A stretch of 64,000 bases of DNA from positions 186,001 through 250,000 of the forward strand of contig JAHREC010000062.1 of assembly GCA_020081605.1 (NCBI GenBank), in the 5' to 3' direction. This DNA comes from Albifimbria verrucaria (lineage: Eukaryota > Ascomycota > Sordariomycetes > Hypocreales > Stachybotryaceae). Under the pieces are notes generated by a model, which had not been told where the DNA came from, ran no database searches, and saw only the letters and a list, made by a program, of their open reading frames with translations. The position numbers were made by a program, and so were the translations under genes. Below are positions 10,641-24,100 of the stretch, in pieces. How positions within the stretch are numbered: position 1 is the stretch's first letter; each line of letters starts with the position of its first letter.

Positions 10641-12743
10641 TAATAATATCCTAGCAGGGATAAATGCATCGACTAACATTTAGATGTCGCGTCATTATTA
10701 GTGGGATAAGTGCGAAGTGAAGCATGGGTCAGGTCAGCTACAGCGCCTCAGATTAGTTCAACTACCGGAGCACAGGTCAGTTCATTCGGCCCTCTTCCTT
10801 TACAGGCTACGGACGTGCAAAATCGACTACAGGACGTAGAATACATATATGGGTGGTGGTGAGAATAAGTTCTCAAGTTTCCCTGTCTTTAATTTAACTT
10901 CACACTTGCAATTCTGACAACTTACAGCTCTATCTCATTGTATAACAGTCATCCCAGGTCGCCTTTGTTTATAAGTGTTTGGCGACCGAGTCTGCACCAG
11001 GTGTTTCTACTAAATATTTCATCCTCCTCCTCTCTTTCCTATCAAAGCCCAAACAAACTTACCCTAGATATAGATATATATTCGCCTAGCCCATTTTGAA
11101 GTAGAAATGTATCGACGAGACGTAATATCGTGCGCATAGTTACTGGTGCCTAACTCCAGGGTAGCAACTAACAGCATCACCGAAGCTCCAACGGGGGCAC
11201 CCGAAAGCTTTTGCCGGGGAGATTCGCCCAACCTATCAAAGCAATTTCTGTGTTGTATTGGTAAGGGAATGTCATTTATGTGTTAAACTATTAATGCAGC
11301 GAGGTACGCGGAGGCGTGCAAGACAATTTGGCAATTGGTAAGGCTGATCGCAGTGTGATGTTACCTTAACTTCCGGCCCGGTTGTGCTTACATGGGGATG
11401 ATCTTAGCGCGTGTTATAACATAAACAAAGGAACATAAACCATCAATGCAGGTCGATTTAGCTATCCTGACTGGCCGGGGCACAGAAAGTTTCACGGGGC
11501 ATAATTTACTGTTTATTACTGCAGAAAGATTAGACATTGGTCCTCAATAAGAACGGTTTCACTTCACCTCAGATTGGACTTGGTGTTTTCCTGGGATCAC
11601 TATCATGAACAGACCTCTGATATTGCCGACGCGACTGGGTCTGCGGCTACACCCGAACGGTCGGATCAGCTGGGCTGCCTGCATGCATTTGCTCTAGTTC
11701 GGCCAACTGGAGGAGGTTTTGATCTAGTAATCGCACATTGTGGCCGGTAAGGCAAACCCTTTGGGAGGGTACGGCACAGCAATTCTCAAAGACAGCAAAT
11801 ACAGTAAATGATGAAACATTAGTGATGGCATACGTCACCGTCTGCAAGCGAAGCCTGAAGCAAGATGGAGGAAATTTGACGCCTGTGGAATTACAGTATT
11901 GGCTTACTACTTGTCGCGTCCCACTCCGTATAAACCACCACACTCACAGGTAAGAGCAATACAGAGAGCAATTGACAGGCGTACTTTTGTCCAGTTTCCC
12001 CAGTGAGACGAATAGAAGATATTACCGCGGACAAGACTAAATCCAGGATTGGAGTAACGTAATGGATCAGCTTATATGTGCTTAGTGGGAGTATTTACAA
12101 GCTCACCGGCAGTCTCCTGCACAATCGCCTCCTTCTCCCATGGCCACCTTTGCATCCTATGCAAGCTGTCTCTGTTGGCGACAGTTGCAACCAATGGAGA
12201 CACCAAGCATAAAACGTTCGCAAAGACCATAGCCAAAACCCGTGTGGAAATAAAAACGTATAAGTTCACCACGCCCATTCTCATGCCCGTAGGAATGGGA
12301 TCCATCATGTAGAAGGGTCGCTAGCTCAGCCATTGTGTCCTGGTAAGTGCTAATCCAGCACTTGAATCACGACCAGGTCCCGGTATTATGGTGCCAAATC
12401 TCCTTCGTGTACTCCTTTAGAGATTTGAGATCCATCGAAGTGCCCAGAGCACTTCAGTGCATGTTCGTACCCAAAGATGTTGGATCTAGGCTCTGTCAAA
12501 CACAAGCGCTGATTTCTGCCCAAGACCCTTGGCTTCCACTTATCCAACTCGCCGGCAAGATCGTCATTCAGTAAATGCCGCCGTCTTCCTCGGCCCAGAG
12601 AGGATGATGAAGATGCTCACCGCAAGACGCATCTGTCATCAAATCAATCCAGAAGATCGCGACTGACAAGGAGCGCGAATGTCCAAAAATAATCCGCTCG
12701 AAGTAATTCTCAAAAATAATATTTTCGTGTGGAAGTCCGTAGA
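10441..12743. other. Long spacer: AT-rich block and unassigned coding-like frames
   Basis: 10440-10640 is strongly AT-rich (runs of A, T and TA steps). From 11647 to 12720 the minus strand has frames that look coding but are not placed: 12072-12308 with a hydrophobic stretch, 11647-11943, and 12344-12720, where GHSRSLSVAIFWIDLM and later LAGELDKWKPRVLGRNQ lie in neighbouring frames, as expected if the same one-base losses occur here. I could not name a family. A remaining gene or decayed gene is possible. Confidence 0.3.
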
Positions 12744-14341
12744 TTAATGCACCCAGAGATGATTGATCGTCTTTTCGAAAGGGTCGCCATCAGTAAAATC
12801 AGCATTACGTGCATATACGGCCAAATGTTTGTGTCTCCGAACTAGTGCAAGACTATGTTCCAATGGACTGAGTTGTTGTTTGGCAACATTCTCCACAGAA
12901 GAGACCGCATTCTCGCCACAAGAGAAGTATGAACGGTAGCGACGCTCATCTACCATGGATACAAGCTCGAAATACTTTCCATCCTCATTAATTTGGCCAG
13001 TGCTGAGCCATTGCGGTGGAAAGTAATCGTCCGACCATAGGAGGCCTCGCATTGCGTGATCCTCGGGAAGCGGGCGCGAGCATGAGTCAACAGATGCCCA
13101 AAACCATCTTCCACTTCGAGTGCGCGCTTGTGGTTTGATGCAAACAGTGTTGTAGCACTGCATTCAAAACAGGAAGCAGAAGGAGAATTGCATCATGTAT
13201 GATATCGCTCAGACAATGGGGTTGGACCCTCATGCACGCCGAACACTCATGCAGCCTGGTGGAAGAGGACAGCGGTTCTAAAATACTCTCATCGTCGTCA
13301 TCATTTGTATGGTCGGATATGTGAGGCTTGTTTCTATTGCTCAATTCAAGATATGAAGCAAGCATTGCGAGTGTAGGTTTTGGCGAATGCACCCACACCG
13401 CACCAGGTTGCATGCCATTGGGAATGATTGGATGTTCGTGGCTTGGGCACGCCTGTGGTGTCGTAGGCTCCATAGCCCATATTGCTGGGTTCGGCGGCGG
13501 CAAGACACCTAGACGCCGCAGGTCATCAAATAGATGATTAAACTGCCAACCAATGTTGGATAGTGGTTTGAAATGGGTCGGTTGCAGTGACGCCCCACGA
13601 GCCCTCGGTGTGAGGATCGGATCGAATAGAGTCATGATGCATTCCCAGTCGCTTTGAAATGAGTGATAGCCACCTAAAGCTTTTTGTAGTAGTATAACTG
13701 TTGAACGGCATTAGGCCGCGCTATGATGGCTAGGTGATGATACAGCCGGCCTGTGGTGGGAGATTTGTCGGATGCCTTGCTATACCAATGTCTAGCAACG
13801 GCTGTCCAAGCCTCTCTGTCCTTGATATCGTCGTCTTCAATAGCCATCCTGTATCTGCTTAGGTCACCGAGACACTCGATCCATGTGTGCTCAAATGCGG
13901 GCACAGTCTCATGTAGCAGAGCCATTATAGAATATGCGAGGTAGATGAAGGTGAGCATATGCTCAAGGGAGTCAGGTAGCCCATGCCGAAGCAGTTCAAG
14001 AAAAGAATGAATGCCATGGCGCCACATGCTGGCGGGCATTGCGTATTTCGTTGCCAGCCGCCGTAGTGCAGGGCTGGCTGATGGGTGCTGAGATGCTAGG
14101 AAAAGTCATGATGCTCATGCAGCAGGGTTCGGTGTAGCGCAATTAAGGCTTGCCACTGCTCATTCTCAAACTCGTGAGCGGAGCCTACGCTGGTACTCTG
14201 GGTATTGTCGACCTTGATACGCTTACTTTCTACCATGACGAGGCCTGCATAGATACCCTTGACCTCGTTGATAAGCTGATCCTGTGAAATTGGCCGAGTG
14301 TCAGGCTCGACCAGTCCTTTTGCCGAGTCCATATTAGACAA
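12744..14341 (-). CDS. Est1-type DNA/RNA-binding-domain protein (four frameshifts)
   Basis: Resembles the fungal relatives of Est1/SMG7-type helical-repeat proteins. ATG 14341. The best part is residues 85-210: MPASMWRHGIHSFLELLRH, FIYLAYSIMALLHETVP, WIECLGDLSRYRMAIEDD, and KSPTTGRLYHHLAIIARP, the tetratricopeptide-like block of the family. Later come MTLFDPIL and RPLPEDHAMRGLLWSDDYFP, also conserved. One-base losses are seen at A4 14101-14104, T5 13681-13685, around 13150-13160, and A4 13100-13103; family-like sequence resumes after each. The last 60 residues are poorly supported. Telomere or RNA-decay roles are known for distant relatives; nothing here shows which applies. Confidence 0.68.
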
Positions 14342-14479
14342 TGTTGGTCGGGGTCTGTGGTCGGGATATGTTGTGGGCGGCGATGGGCTGCTGGTCCTGC
14401 CTCGGCTGAACTAGGTCAAGAAGCACTGCTGGATTGCGATGCTCTGGGCGTGGTGGTGGTGGAGGAGGATCGTATGCTA

Positions 14480-15396
14480 CTAGGCAAAAACACCAATCAC
14501 ACCAAATATGACTGCAACCAAGCAGGAAATGGGAAGAGCCAAGTTGAAATTCGGCGCGGCAAGAGCCCAAAAAGTCGGGGAGTAGAGGAGCGCAGGCGCT
14601 CCAAGGAAGTTTCCTGAGAGGTATTAGAAACTGGTGGCTCGCTGAGGGAGAACAATTACTCTTGGAGATAGCCCTTGTAGAGAAAGAAGAGCGTGATGGT
14701 GATCAGAGCCCAAAGGGCTTGACCACTGTTGAAGTGATGGTTAGACCGCCGATCCGTTCGATGGATGTGGGATTGCCACTCACACTCCTGTAGCCCACAC
14801 TGCCCAGAAGATGCCGTCGACCTGAGACGCAAAGAGGAGGTTGATCGGGGAAGCACGAGGAATAATGTGAAGAGAGCTTCACGCAGAAGCATGTCAAGAA
14901 GGGGCTAAAAATCGTATGCTTCGGACCGCATACAATCAGGGTGGGCGGTAACGACGGCGAGGTGTTGTAGAAAGAAGGCTTTGCGTAAAGCAGATGTGAA
15001 CTGACGAAGGCTCGAGGGAATGAGAACAGAGAGTTGAGGAAGGAGATCAAACAAAAGTAGACATCAACGATCCGTGACGAAAATGCTCTACGGACAGGGA
15101 TGAGAAGGAAAAGGTCGTGGGATGGCCTTCGAAAATCCAGTTGCCATAAGACGTCGCGGGCTACACGGACGACATAGGCGAGAGAAAGATGGAGGGGGTG
15201 AAGTAGGGGTTGTGGCCAAACGCAACGAGCTAGGTATGTAGCTGGTCTTGCTCTCCCTTTGAATGATAATAAAGGACGACCAAGGCCATGGGAGGGAAGG
15301 GAAGTTTGCTGGGGGTGTTGGGCGGTCCAGTCGTTTGGTATGACGGGCCCAATCAAGGGTGCCAGTTGCAATGACGCCGTAGTTGATGGCCTTCAC
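14480..15396 (-). CDS. Multipass membrane protein of unknown function (frameshifted)
   Basis: Conserved-looking fungal membrane protein that I cannot name. Starts MKAINYGVIATGTLDWARH at 15396. The segments RESKTSYIPSSLRLATT, RVARDVLWQLDFRRP, LISFLNSLFSFPRAF and YAKPSFYNTSPSLPPT follow in order, then SQVDGIFWAVWATGV, a helix GQALWALITITLFFLYKGYL, and a last exon NFLGAPALLYSPTFWALAAP with a C-terminal helix ending GVFA (stop at 14480-14482). One intron with GTGAGT donor and CTAAC branch separates WATGV from GQALW; another follows KGYLQ. One-base losses include G4 at 15206-15209. The junction before the last exon is unresolved. Hydrophobicity suggests four to six helices. Confidence 0.5.
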
Positions 15397-15677
15397 CGTA
15401 TCTTGTTACGGCTGGGCTGGCCATGGTGTGCCGAGTGGTTTGCGTGATTCGCAAGTTCGACCAGCCGTTGCTCAGCCGCCGCCTCGCTGCCTATTTCTGC
15501 ACTTTCATGCAATTCTATTACGAAACTAAGGGAGGTCATTGATACCCCGCTCGACCCGGCTCACTTTGACTGGTTCTTGAATTCCTGCTTACTCTACGTC
15601 TTTGTCTTGTCCGCGTTACTTTATCTTTTTCCATCAGGCACTGCGGGTTGGATCCGCAATAGGGAAGCCCTTGATTT

Positions 15678-16467
15678 TTGAAGCTATCCCTATACACAAC
15701 ACAACCATCGGATCATACAACCTGTTTGGAAGAACAAACACCTTTTCGAGAAGCTACATACAGTGTGCTTCTGCTGAGCCAGGCCCTATTACACGGAAAG
15801 CCGAGTCAGGCGAGCCCTGTCATGATAGGCTTGGGATGCACGAGAGAATTCGACAATGCCGCTTCAAGAACCTTGTCTATGGAAGAAAAGGCCGAAAGCG
15901 ACCCGGAGTCTCGGCTCAAGAGTCTTACACCACCATATTACAGTTTAAATAGGCGACCGGAGCATATCGCATTGCGGATCTTGCTCGCTTGGGTGCTCAT
16001 TGAGATCGTTGGGACTGTCATATTTGCCTTCCACGAAGATAATCTTGGACGGGACGATCACACAGATGGGAAGCTGGTAGCGTGCCCAAGGACGAGAGAC
16101 GATTGAACTACGCTGACCTATTCGTTTAGACATGTGGACACTCGGCTGTGTCCGTGTTGAAAAACAGACTCCTGAGTCCATACGTTCATACATCTCCTGC
16201 GACTCTTTGATACCAGCGCTGGCAGCTCTTCTGGGCGGATACTGGCTCAATGTGCTCAGCCTTTTGAGCACAGGATGGACGAGAAGGCAGATCCAATGTA
16301 TAATGGCTTTCACTGTGGTGATGCTCACGGGCGTGATGCTGTTCCCAACGCCAAATTTAGATCCGGTAACGATACTCCTGGTGTTTTATCCAGTGATTGT
16401 CAACACGGCGATTACAGGCTCGATAGCTTTCGATATGCTCCGAGGCATGTGCCGAGATAGACGATGA
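15678..16467 (+). CDS. Orphan membrane protein, about four helices, probably two exons
   Basis: The first frame (15678-16106) ends in a helix ALRILLAWVLIEIVGTVIFA. The second (16132-16467) has helices SLIPALAALLGGYWLNVLSL, CIMAFTVVMLTGVMLFPT and PVTILLVFYPVIVNTAITGS, then RGMCRDRR. A GT donor near 16077, CTGAC branch and TTTAG acceptor near 16130 suggest an intron, but the phases do not match by one base, so either the start or a base is wrong. The true start may be a later ATG (MIGLGC or MEEKAE). No family recognised. Confidence 0.4.
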
Positions 16468-19223
16468 CTGGCGACCAAATACGCGATGCCTGCACGTATG
16501 TGGCGCCATGGCAGCATTGGTAAAGACGAGGTGTAAGCGGCCGATGACGGCTAGCTATTCGTATCCTGACACAAATGCATCCGAAGCGTTGGAGGAGACA
16601 CATGCCTGTTGTTAATGGCATGGTCGAGGTTGAGGCTAGGTCAACACAATATTGAATTCTTCATTAGATAGTGAACAAACAAGACAGTTCCTGCAAATAC
16701 CTGACTTTGGCTTCGCATGATTCAACACCATCGCTTTTGGGGCATAAGCCGCAAGGGCACGTATTCTTTGTTACATAGCGATGCCTTCTACATTACCGTA
16801 GTCACCGTAAACCACGGACTGGTTTGATACGGACCCGTGAATGTTGTTATGCTTGGCCGATCAATGGCTCAGGTCGCAGGGTCATACCATCACCAATCTG
16901 TCTGTGTAGACTTCTTCTAGCAGTGGAAGCCGACTGCGAGCGCTAGCTACTGCCTGAGGACTATTTAGAACCGCTAACTAGTTCATATCACAATCTCGAG
17001 CGATAATAAAAATAGAAAAGAAGGCACGTATATGATGAAGACTTCCGGAGGATCATCCTTCGTCGCTGCGCTGTGTCTACGTGATCCCCCATTTACAATC
17101 ACCCTACGAGGTCCGCGCCGATGCGACAGCATCATCCCGGTAACTGGAAAGCCGTGCAATACATACAACGCATTGATTTTAGACGCAAAATGGCCACTAT
17201 GAGTAAAAATCGGAAGTAGAGAGCTAGTTGCCATCGGTGCATCAGGGACAGATATCTCAGATGCCCTAAGGCGATGTCTCTTACCTGTGAAGCATTGGCT
17301 GTTTAGTGCAATGGTCTGGGAGAACCACACACAGGACGGATCCTGGGGCCCCAACTTTTTCCTCCGTTCAGCCCCGTCCTCAAGAGGTGTGTGTGAGTGT
17401 GTGTGAGGGCATTTCTTGACGCATTGCGTGACCAAGAGCTCGTGCACTCGCATAAAATTAGCCTCTAGTGTCTTTCGTTACAGTGACACGGACTGTCCAA
17501 GCAGACCTGTATGTGCTGGATTGCAAGCACCAATCGGCTGTCGAGTAGAACTTCCATCCCTCCCCGTGTGCAGCACTCCGCCGAAATTGATAAGGCAGGA
17601 CACGGATGCGCCTCGGGGTGGATTCTCTAGAGACACACCCCGAAAGTTGCACTTTGAAAGTACATCCATGATTACACAAGTATATTCCGTAAATCAGTTC
17701 TTAAGGTGCAGGCTGCAAGAGAAACCCTATTTGCATCATTGTGGGCGATATTGATCAGAAATGATAATAGAGATCTGGGGCTAATAATGTGCCAGTTAAC
17801 TGCCCAATACTCTTAGCTGTCTTTTCATCGCGCACCTGTAAAGCGAGCAGGTATGGGTGAGCTAGGGTGCTATCTCTTGTCAACAGAGCGCTAGAATGGC
17901 TCAAGATGTGATTCTCAGGAAAGCAACCTTTTCGATTCGAAGTCTCCCTGTCATGAGGGTGTTAGTAGGGGTTGTTGGAATGGCAGTAGCAAATCGCATT
18001 ATGCTGAGTATCGCGGCTTGGTTGATGGATATTAATGGCGCCAAGCACTTGGGGAAGTAGTTATAAAGTCTCTAAGCTTTGAGCCCTTTACTCGTTGTCA
18101 ATGGAATCGTATAGTTCATATATGACGAAAGGTCCAACGGCCTCATGCGAGTCCATACCGCTGATCCTTGACATTGCAGTTGCATCAGCAATACATCAGG
18201 AATATTACCAGCTCATGGCAGTGCACTCTAGCCAGGGATGCTAACGCTTTGAGCCCAACTCATCGTCGCAGTAGCTGGTGAAGCTATCATAAGCTTAGCT
18301 GAGTGGAAATCCCTTCGGCCGTCATGCGTGTTGTTATATAATCAAAGGGTAGACGAATAGATGTCTGTCTTTCCCAATTTGGTAAACAAATTGTTCTTTT
18401 CACCTATTTCGACATGCAGCAGCACCGGAAGCCACATCGTTGCCCGGCCATGAAGGACAGATTAATCTGCATATATTGGAAGCCACCCACACTATATGCC
18501 AATAGGCATAGGCATTCGCCCAGCCGTGGAAATTTTTCCCGGAGGCCAAGGATGTCAATCTCCCTCCACAAGAGCCAAGAAAACGCGAAAGAACAGAAAT
18601 GTCAGTTAATGAACAGCAAAAGCCCAAAAGACAAAGAAAGGAAATCGACTCACCAAATACCGAATCATACGATAGGGAAAAGGAGAGACACACTGTGGAG
18701 TTGCGTTATTATTAAGTAGCGCTAAACGGTCTTAACTCCTTCTATACCTGCTTGAATGATGAGTTAGCAACCGTCCGGGCGTATACAGCCTATGCTTTAG
18801 CTTAGTTTTCATCAGAGGCTTCCAGGACTCGCCAGGCTTTTTCAAGCGTCTTGACAAGGAAACGGACATGGGTGTACAAGCCACAACTATATAATCCTTG
18901 GCCACCAGCCAAGCCATGGCTCGAACAACCATCATAGATGACGTTGTGAAGCGCTTGCAGGCTATCTACTCAGACCAAACCTCCCCGATCTTATTCGATG
19001 GATCAGTAGTCTGGCCTTGGTCAAACTCTGCGCCGAAACGCTGGAGCAAATCGAGGAAGCCACCTGTCCATTAATTGGAAATAATCAATCATAAGCACGC
19101 CAATCTCACGCGTTATCCAGTGTCTTTGTATAGTATAGCTATTCGTATTTAAGGGTTATTTGTTGCCTCTCTCAACATCTAGCTTTATCCGGACGTAGCA
19201 TACCCCAGGAGAGATTGATTAGC
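16468..19223. other. Gene-poor spacer with a short GT-rich repeat and possible gene remnant
   Basis: No convincing gene. An imperfect GT repeat lies at 17387-17406. A 156-codon minus frame at 16983-17453 runs across that repeat and has no family features. Around 18960-19070 on the minus strand a frame reads GGFLDLLQRFGAEFDQGQ, which looks protein-like and follows a possible acceptor, but has no clear continuation. Confidence 0.35.
17387..17406. repeat. Imperfect GT microsatellite
   Basis: About ten GT/GA units in the gene-poor spacer. Confidence 0.6.
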
Positions 19224-21126
19224 TTAATCACTACTAACTATGTCCCCACGGTATGGACTTAGGTATTGAAGCTCCATGGAGTGACGGCCCCAGAGACTCA
19301 TCCCGACTTTACGCCAAGTATCAGGCTCAATATGAACATTCAATCTATCATCCACTTGCGTTGCGTTATACACCATATTCACGGGCCTTTGTCGTGAGTA
19401 TGCAGGCCATTTAGGAAAATACGGCACTGGCGGCTCTCAGCATCAAGTCAGCCATAATTAAGGTACATTAAACTTACCTTTGAATTTATTAGGGTCCCCT
19501 GTTGAGATAAAGGAGCTGATACCAGCTGTAATGCCTTTTGCAAGGCTGTGATGGGAATCCAAGTCAACAACTGTCGGATTCATATTGAGCATGTCGTAAT
19601 CAGAAGGAAGGTCGAAGAAGTATGCGATCTCGGTAGAATGTGTCGAGAAGCCAGGCTTAAGTGCGTTTTCAACGATAGGCAAAGCGGTTGGGTCGGTGTC
19701 AAATCTGTTTTTGTGTAGTCATCATTAGCCACAGAAAACTTCTTATGAATAGCAAGGAGAACCATCATACCTGTATGAATATACAGTACCACCACCTGCC
19801 ACCCACTGCTCAGCAAAGGTACGCCGAGGTCCAATTTGAAACCAGTCGCCTAGGATGGCAGCTATGCGCCGATACTGAGCTCCGCATATTAATTTTGCTT
19901 CGTGCATAGCTTTGCAGAAGGAAAGTCCATCTGCAAAGAGTATGGAGGACTCGGAGAATCAGCTGAGTAGGCCTCTAATATCTTGTCAAGCAGCGACTGG
20001 CGTGCATTGGGGAATATACCCTTAACAAACCCGCTACTTCAGTCTCCGTCTCAGTAGCCGGATTAAATCCGTTGGCTGTTAGAAGGCCCTCGTCGCTATT
20101 AGCACCAACAATAAGTCTGATTTTACGGCTGAAGCGCTTCCTATTCAACTGTTCCACCGGTGGTCCAGTTATGAAGTCGCCATCTATCATAGGCCAGATG
20201 GCGAGTGGAGGTGCATTTATTGCCGCCATGGAGACTGCCTCAACTGGTGCTTGACGGAGGCATTCAAGGCTGTTTTTCTTACCTTCACACCCAGTGTATT
20301 TGAGAGTTTCTTCATATAGAGCTGTGCTGCCTGAATTATTAGGATATAATGTGTTGCTGCTGTATGGTCCACCGCTGACCATGATACCACCACGAAAAAG
20401 CTCATCAGCGCCTTGCCCATCATAGGCAAGGATCTGGTGGGCAATTGAAATAGAGCCCGCGGATTGACCCCAAAGGGTCACCTTATTTGGGTCGCCTCCA
20501 AATCCTGCAATGTTCTCGTGCACCCAGCGAAGTGCCATGCGCTGGTCCTTCAGGCCGAGGTTTGTTATGCCCTGTGACCAGGCTTCCGAACCTCCAGGAA
20601 AGCCGAGGAATCCCACCCTATAGTTGAGATTTACTACAATGTAAGGAGCACGTCTTTTCACGCTCGACTGGAGCATGTATGAGGAGTTAGTGTTGAGATC
20701 AGCGCCTAAGCCACCTATCCATCCTCCGCCGTAGATGTAGACAACAACAGGCAGCTTTTTGCCTTCACAACCTGCCGGGCGGAGAATGTTCAAATTCAAG
20801 CAATCCTCATCGATAGTAACATTTGCTCTCTTGTAGTGTGGGCTCATGTCAATCCCAGATGATGGGTTTAGCCAAGGTACCCAGCACCCATGGCCGTTAT
20901 GTTCGGCAGAGCGTGTACCTTTCCAGGTCTCATTCAAGGATTCGGGATTATTTAGACGAGGAGCATTGGCGAATCGTACGCCCCGGAATATCTCTTGGTG
21001 GAATTCAGGAAGGTATTGACCGAAATAAGATCCGTTGAGAGTCTTCGCCACAGGCGGCAAACTACCATAAGCGACGGGCGACAGAAGAAGAGCGCCTCCG
21101 AGGAGGCTGAGGATGGACTGGAACAT
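19224..21126 (-). CDS. Secreted type-B carboxylesterase / lipase-like (two frameshifts)
   Basis: Alpha/beta hydrolase of the carboxylesterase B family, likely extracellular: MFQSILSLLGGALLLSPVAYG is a good signal peptide from ATG 21126. Motifs in order: FRGVRFA, EDCLNLNILRP, VVVYIYGGGW (oxyanion hole), NLNYRVGFLGF, and GQSAGS with the nucleophile Ser. The acidic member is probably in VGANSDEGLL. The His is expected in the last exon around WGRHSMEL. Exons end at 19771 and 19478; introns are 19705-19770 and 19436-19477 (42 nt, short). One-base losses at A3 20027-20029 and A3 19935-19937 interrupt exon 1; after repair ICGAQYRRIAAILGDWF follows. Substrate unknown. Confidence 0.85.
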
Positions 21127-24100
21127 GCTTGTGCTGTTCTGCTGGTGTTGTCACCGTTTATTACCTCCAAAATTGTCTGATCATTGGGGTCTTATGTAGG
21201 GTTTTAAATTGGGGCTTACGTTCTTTGCATCTCACAAATATTCACCGACAATCGCGGATGGGGAGAAATTCGGTAGGTCTTGTACGTTCATCCTTCGTAA
21301 GCGCAACTCCCATTGGACGAGTGTATGCGGCACGGAGGCAAGGTCATCGGTAAGAGTCTTGGATGACCCGAAAGTCTAACCTATTTGGACTATATATGAG
21401 GGCTTTGGCTTCAGAGCTGCACTAGGGAGGCAAAGTTGGCGGCGAAATCCTTCCACGGACCGAGTTCCGTCAAATAGGCTCAATATGAGGGGTATCCCTG
21501 AGCCTCGACGATACAACTCGTATGCCCAGTCTGACAGACGAAATGCTGAAATTCTAATCACACTCGTCTCACTCGGATTTTTACATCCTCAGCAAGTTTG
21601 AGAGCGGCCCCGGGTTGGACCGGCAGTATCTAGTGCTCCCATATTTTGGGCCACGAGATGTCTTAGTTCATGACGTTGACCACGACTCAACCAATTTCGT
21701 CGTGTAAACGCAACCTATTTTGAGAATAGGAGGTGCTAGCGTTACGAGTGCTTTAATTTCATCGTTATCAAGCTAGTCGCCGCAACAGTATACCATATGA
21801 GAAGTAGTAGTGTAGTTATTATACGATTACACTGCGTATACTACAGCTGGAAATTTGGCTTTTGTACTGTCATATTGAAGATGTAATAACCATTCCAGCA
21901 TTTTGGGTCATATTTTCATTGACATGCTACTGGGGGTGTAGTGCAGCTGAATATTCGATATAAGCCAAGGTTTGAGAGCCTGACAGAGGTAGAAGACTTG
22001 AGGGCGCTGTGGTATGCGATCTGATGGCTTGATCTTCTCAGCTACGAATTCTCGGATGTTCAACTCGCTAATAGCAAAACATTTTCAATATAGACCCATA
22101 CTCAACACTCCATCACCCCATCACATACTTATTGAATCTTTGATTGGGTTTTCTGAGAAACATTTCCTCGTGTTTCAATTATCTCTCTTCTTTTCCTGAC
22201 ATTATGCAGGTTAGCTATAATGTTGTTTATGGATGGAAGTCGATAAACGCTTACCATTGGTCAGCGGTGTGTTTGCCCATGAGACGTGCTCAACGTAGTA
22301 CCCGAAATTTCCACCCCAAATAGTGCATTTCATTAGTAAACAAGGGGAAGGAGCTATTTACAACTGAGTCCCAAGATTCGGTGATCCTACAAATAAGTTT
22401 TGCGATGGAGCTCGCAAAGACACTGGCTCCAACAATGTCAAGTATGGTACGTACAGTCATCGCGTATGTTTCTTCACTCTTCATAAATGGGCCACCCCAT
22501 TCATTCTCTGGAACCTGGAGAACACGCCTAAGCTATAGAGTCTATTGGGATACTATCTGAATTTGAAACAGTGGCTGTACAGGACGTATTCTGCGGAATT
22601 GATTTGTACAGATAACAGCCCACTGTGATTCCATTGAAATCAAAACACCTTTTAGACATGATGCATTTTCTATCTCCAGGAGTCAATTTGCCTCACCGAA
22701 AACATGCTTACATGACGGCAGCTTCGTCTCCGTCAGTTCCTACAGCTTCATTGCTGTGTTCAAATGTTGGTTGACGATACCGAAAGCCTCTCCCTTGATC
22801 GAACTACAATGGAAGTCATGAAGTACCGTCACACCGACAGCGCTCAGTATATAACGAGTTAATTTTTGCAGGTTGTAGATGCTGCCTGGGTGACTCGGGT
22901 CAGAAAATATATTGGACTCTTTCGAGTTCAACAAAACAAACTTGAGCGGTCTGTCGAGTCCCTTCTTTTGATATGCCGTCGATTTGAACATTTTCCCGAC
23001 AGGATCCCTTCGAGTCAAAGCATTGCTGGGTATGTATCGTTATCCCTCTAGCACTATTCCTTGTGCCGTGTCGGAACTATCTCAATAACATTGACTCCAT
23101 GACTCAAGGTATCAATCATATTGGAGATAAACTTCATGTGATGTCTAATAGCATAGAATGGTTATACATTTATGGAGATACTGCACAAGATATCATCCAT
23201 CTCTATAGCATTGATAATCTTATTTAAACCGGCGTTCTCTTCAGCCAATGATAGTACTTGGATAGGCCATGGAAATGAAGAATAGGGGTAGCTACGATGT
23301 TACAAAACTGTGACCGGACAATCTTTTGGCAGGAAAGAATCTGAAATGAATATGGTGTGATAATAAAATGGGTGATTGCCATTGACTCCAGCTTGTAGTA
23401 TTACTTTAGTTTGAATGCTGATAATTCAGGTGACTTATCAGCGTATTTATACGTAGATGTCTTAATGTGTCTGTTTCTTGATTACCTAGCATGTTTAGTA
23501 CACCAACTTTGATCCCATAAAACATAGCACCTTACTCCACAAAGCAGGCTCAATTCCTTTGTTCGTTAACTGTCGATCAACTGGACTCCTTGGGCTCCTT
23601 TCAAAATTGCTGGAATCATTACAGAAACTCTTAAGTTGATCATGTGACAAGAACATGCAGACATGAAGACGTATCTAGGTCGGACATGGATTCGTGAGCC
23701 TTTAGAAACACAAATTTTGCCGTTTAGAACTAGGTGTTATAATTTATTACACGTCTTATCACCATGGTTGGCCACATGTACGCATTCAGAGATGGCAAGA
23801 GAAATATTACCTCACATCTAGACACTTTGTAGAACAAGATATCTCCTCAGACCCCTTGTGTTACCTCAAGTTTAACTTGCATGGTTATAGGATGCATCTT
23901 GGTGTACTTATCCCTAGGTGAAGGGCTCTTTTGTTTTATTTAAGACATCAAAGGATCGAAATTTCATTCTGTCTCAGCCTCGCCCATAAGGTCTCAAGGG
24001 ACTCTTTCTCCCCATTCCAGCGGAATGGTAAGTCAGGTGTGATTCCACTCCTTTGGTCATCCGGGCTTATGATACTCCTTGTGGACAAGATTCACGTCCA

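Noticed and set aside
12076..12312. Pair of 78-codon frames on opposite strands
   Set aside because: Near-exact overlap on opposite strands is expected by codon complementarity; neither is recognised as a gene.
16983..17453. 156-codon minus-strand frame
   Set aside because: Runs across a GT microsatellite and has no family-like blocks or splice context.
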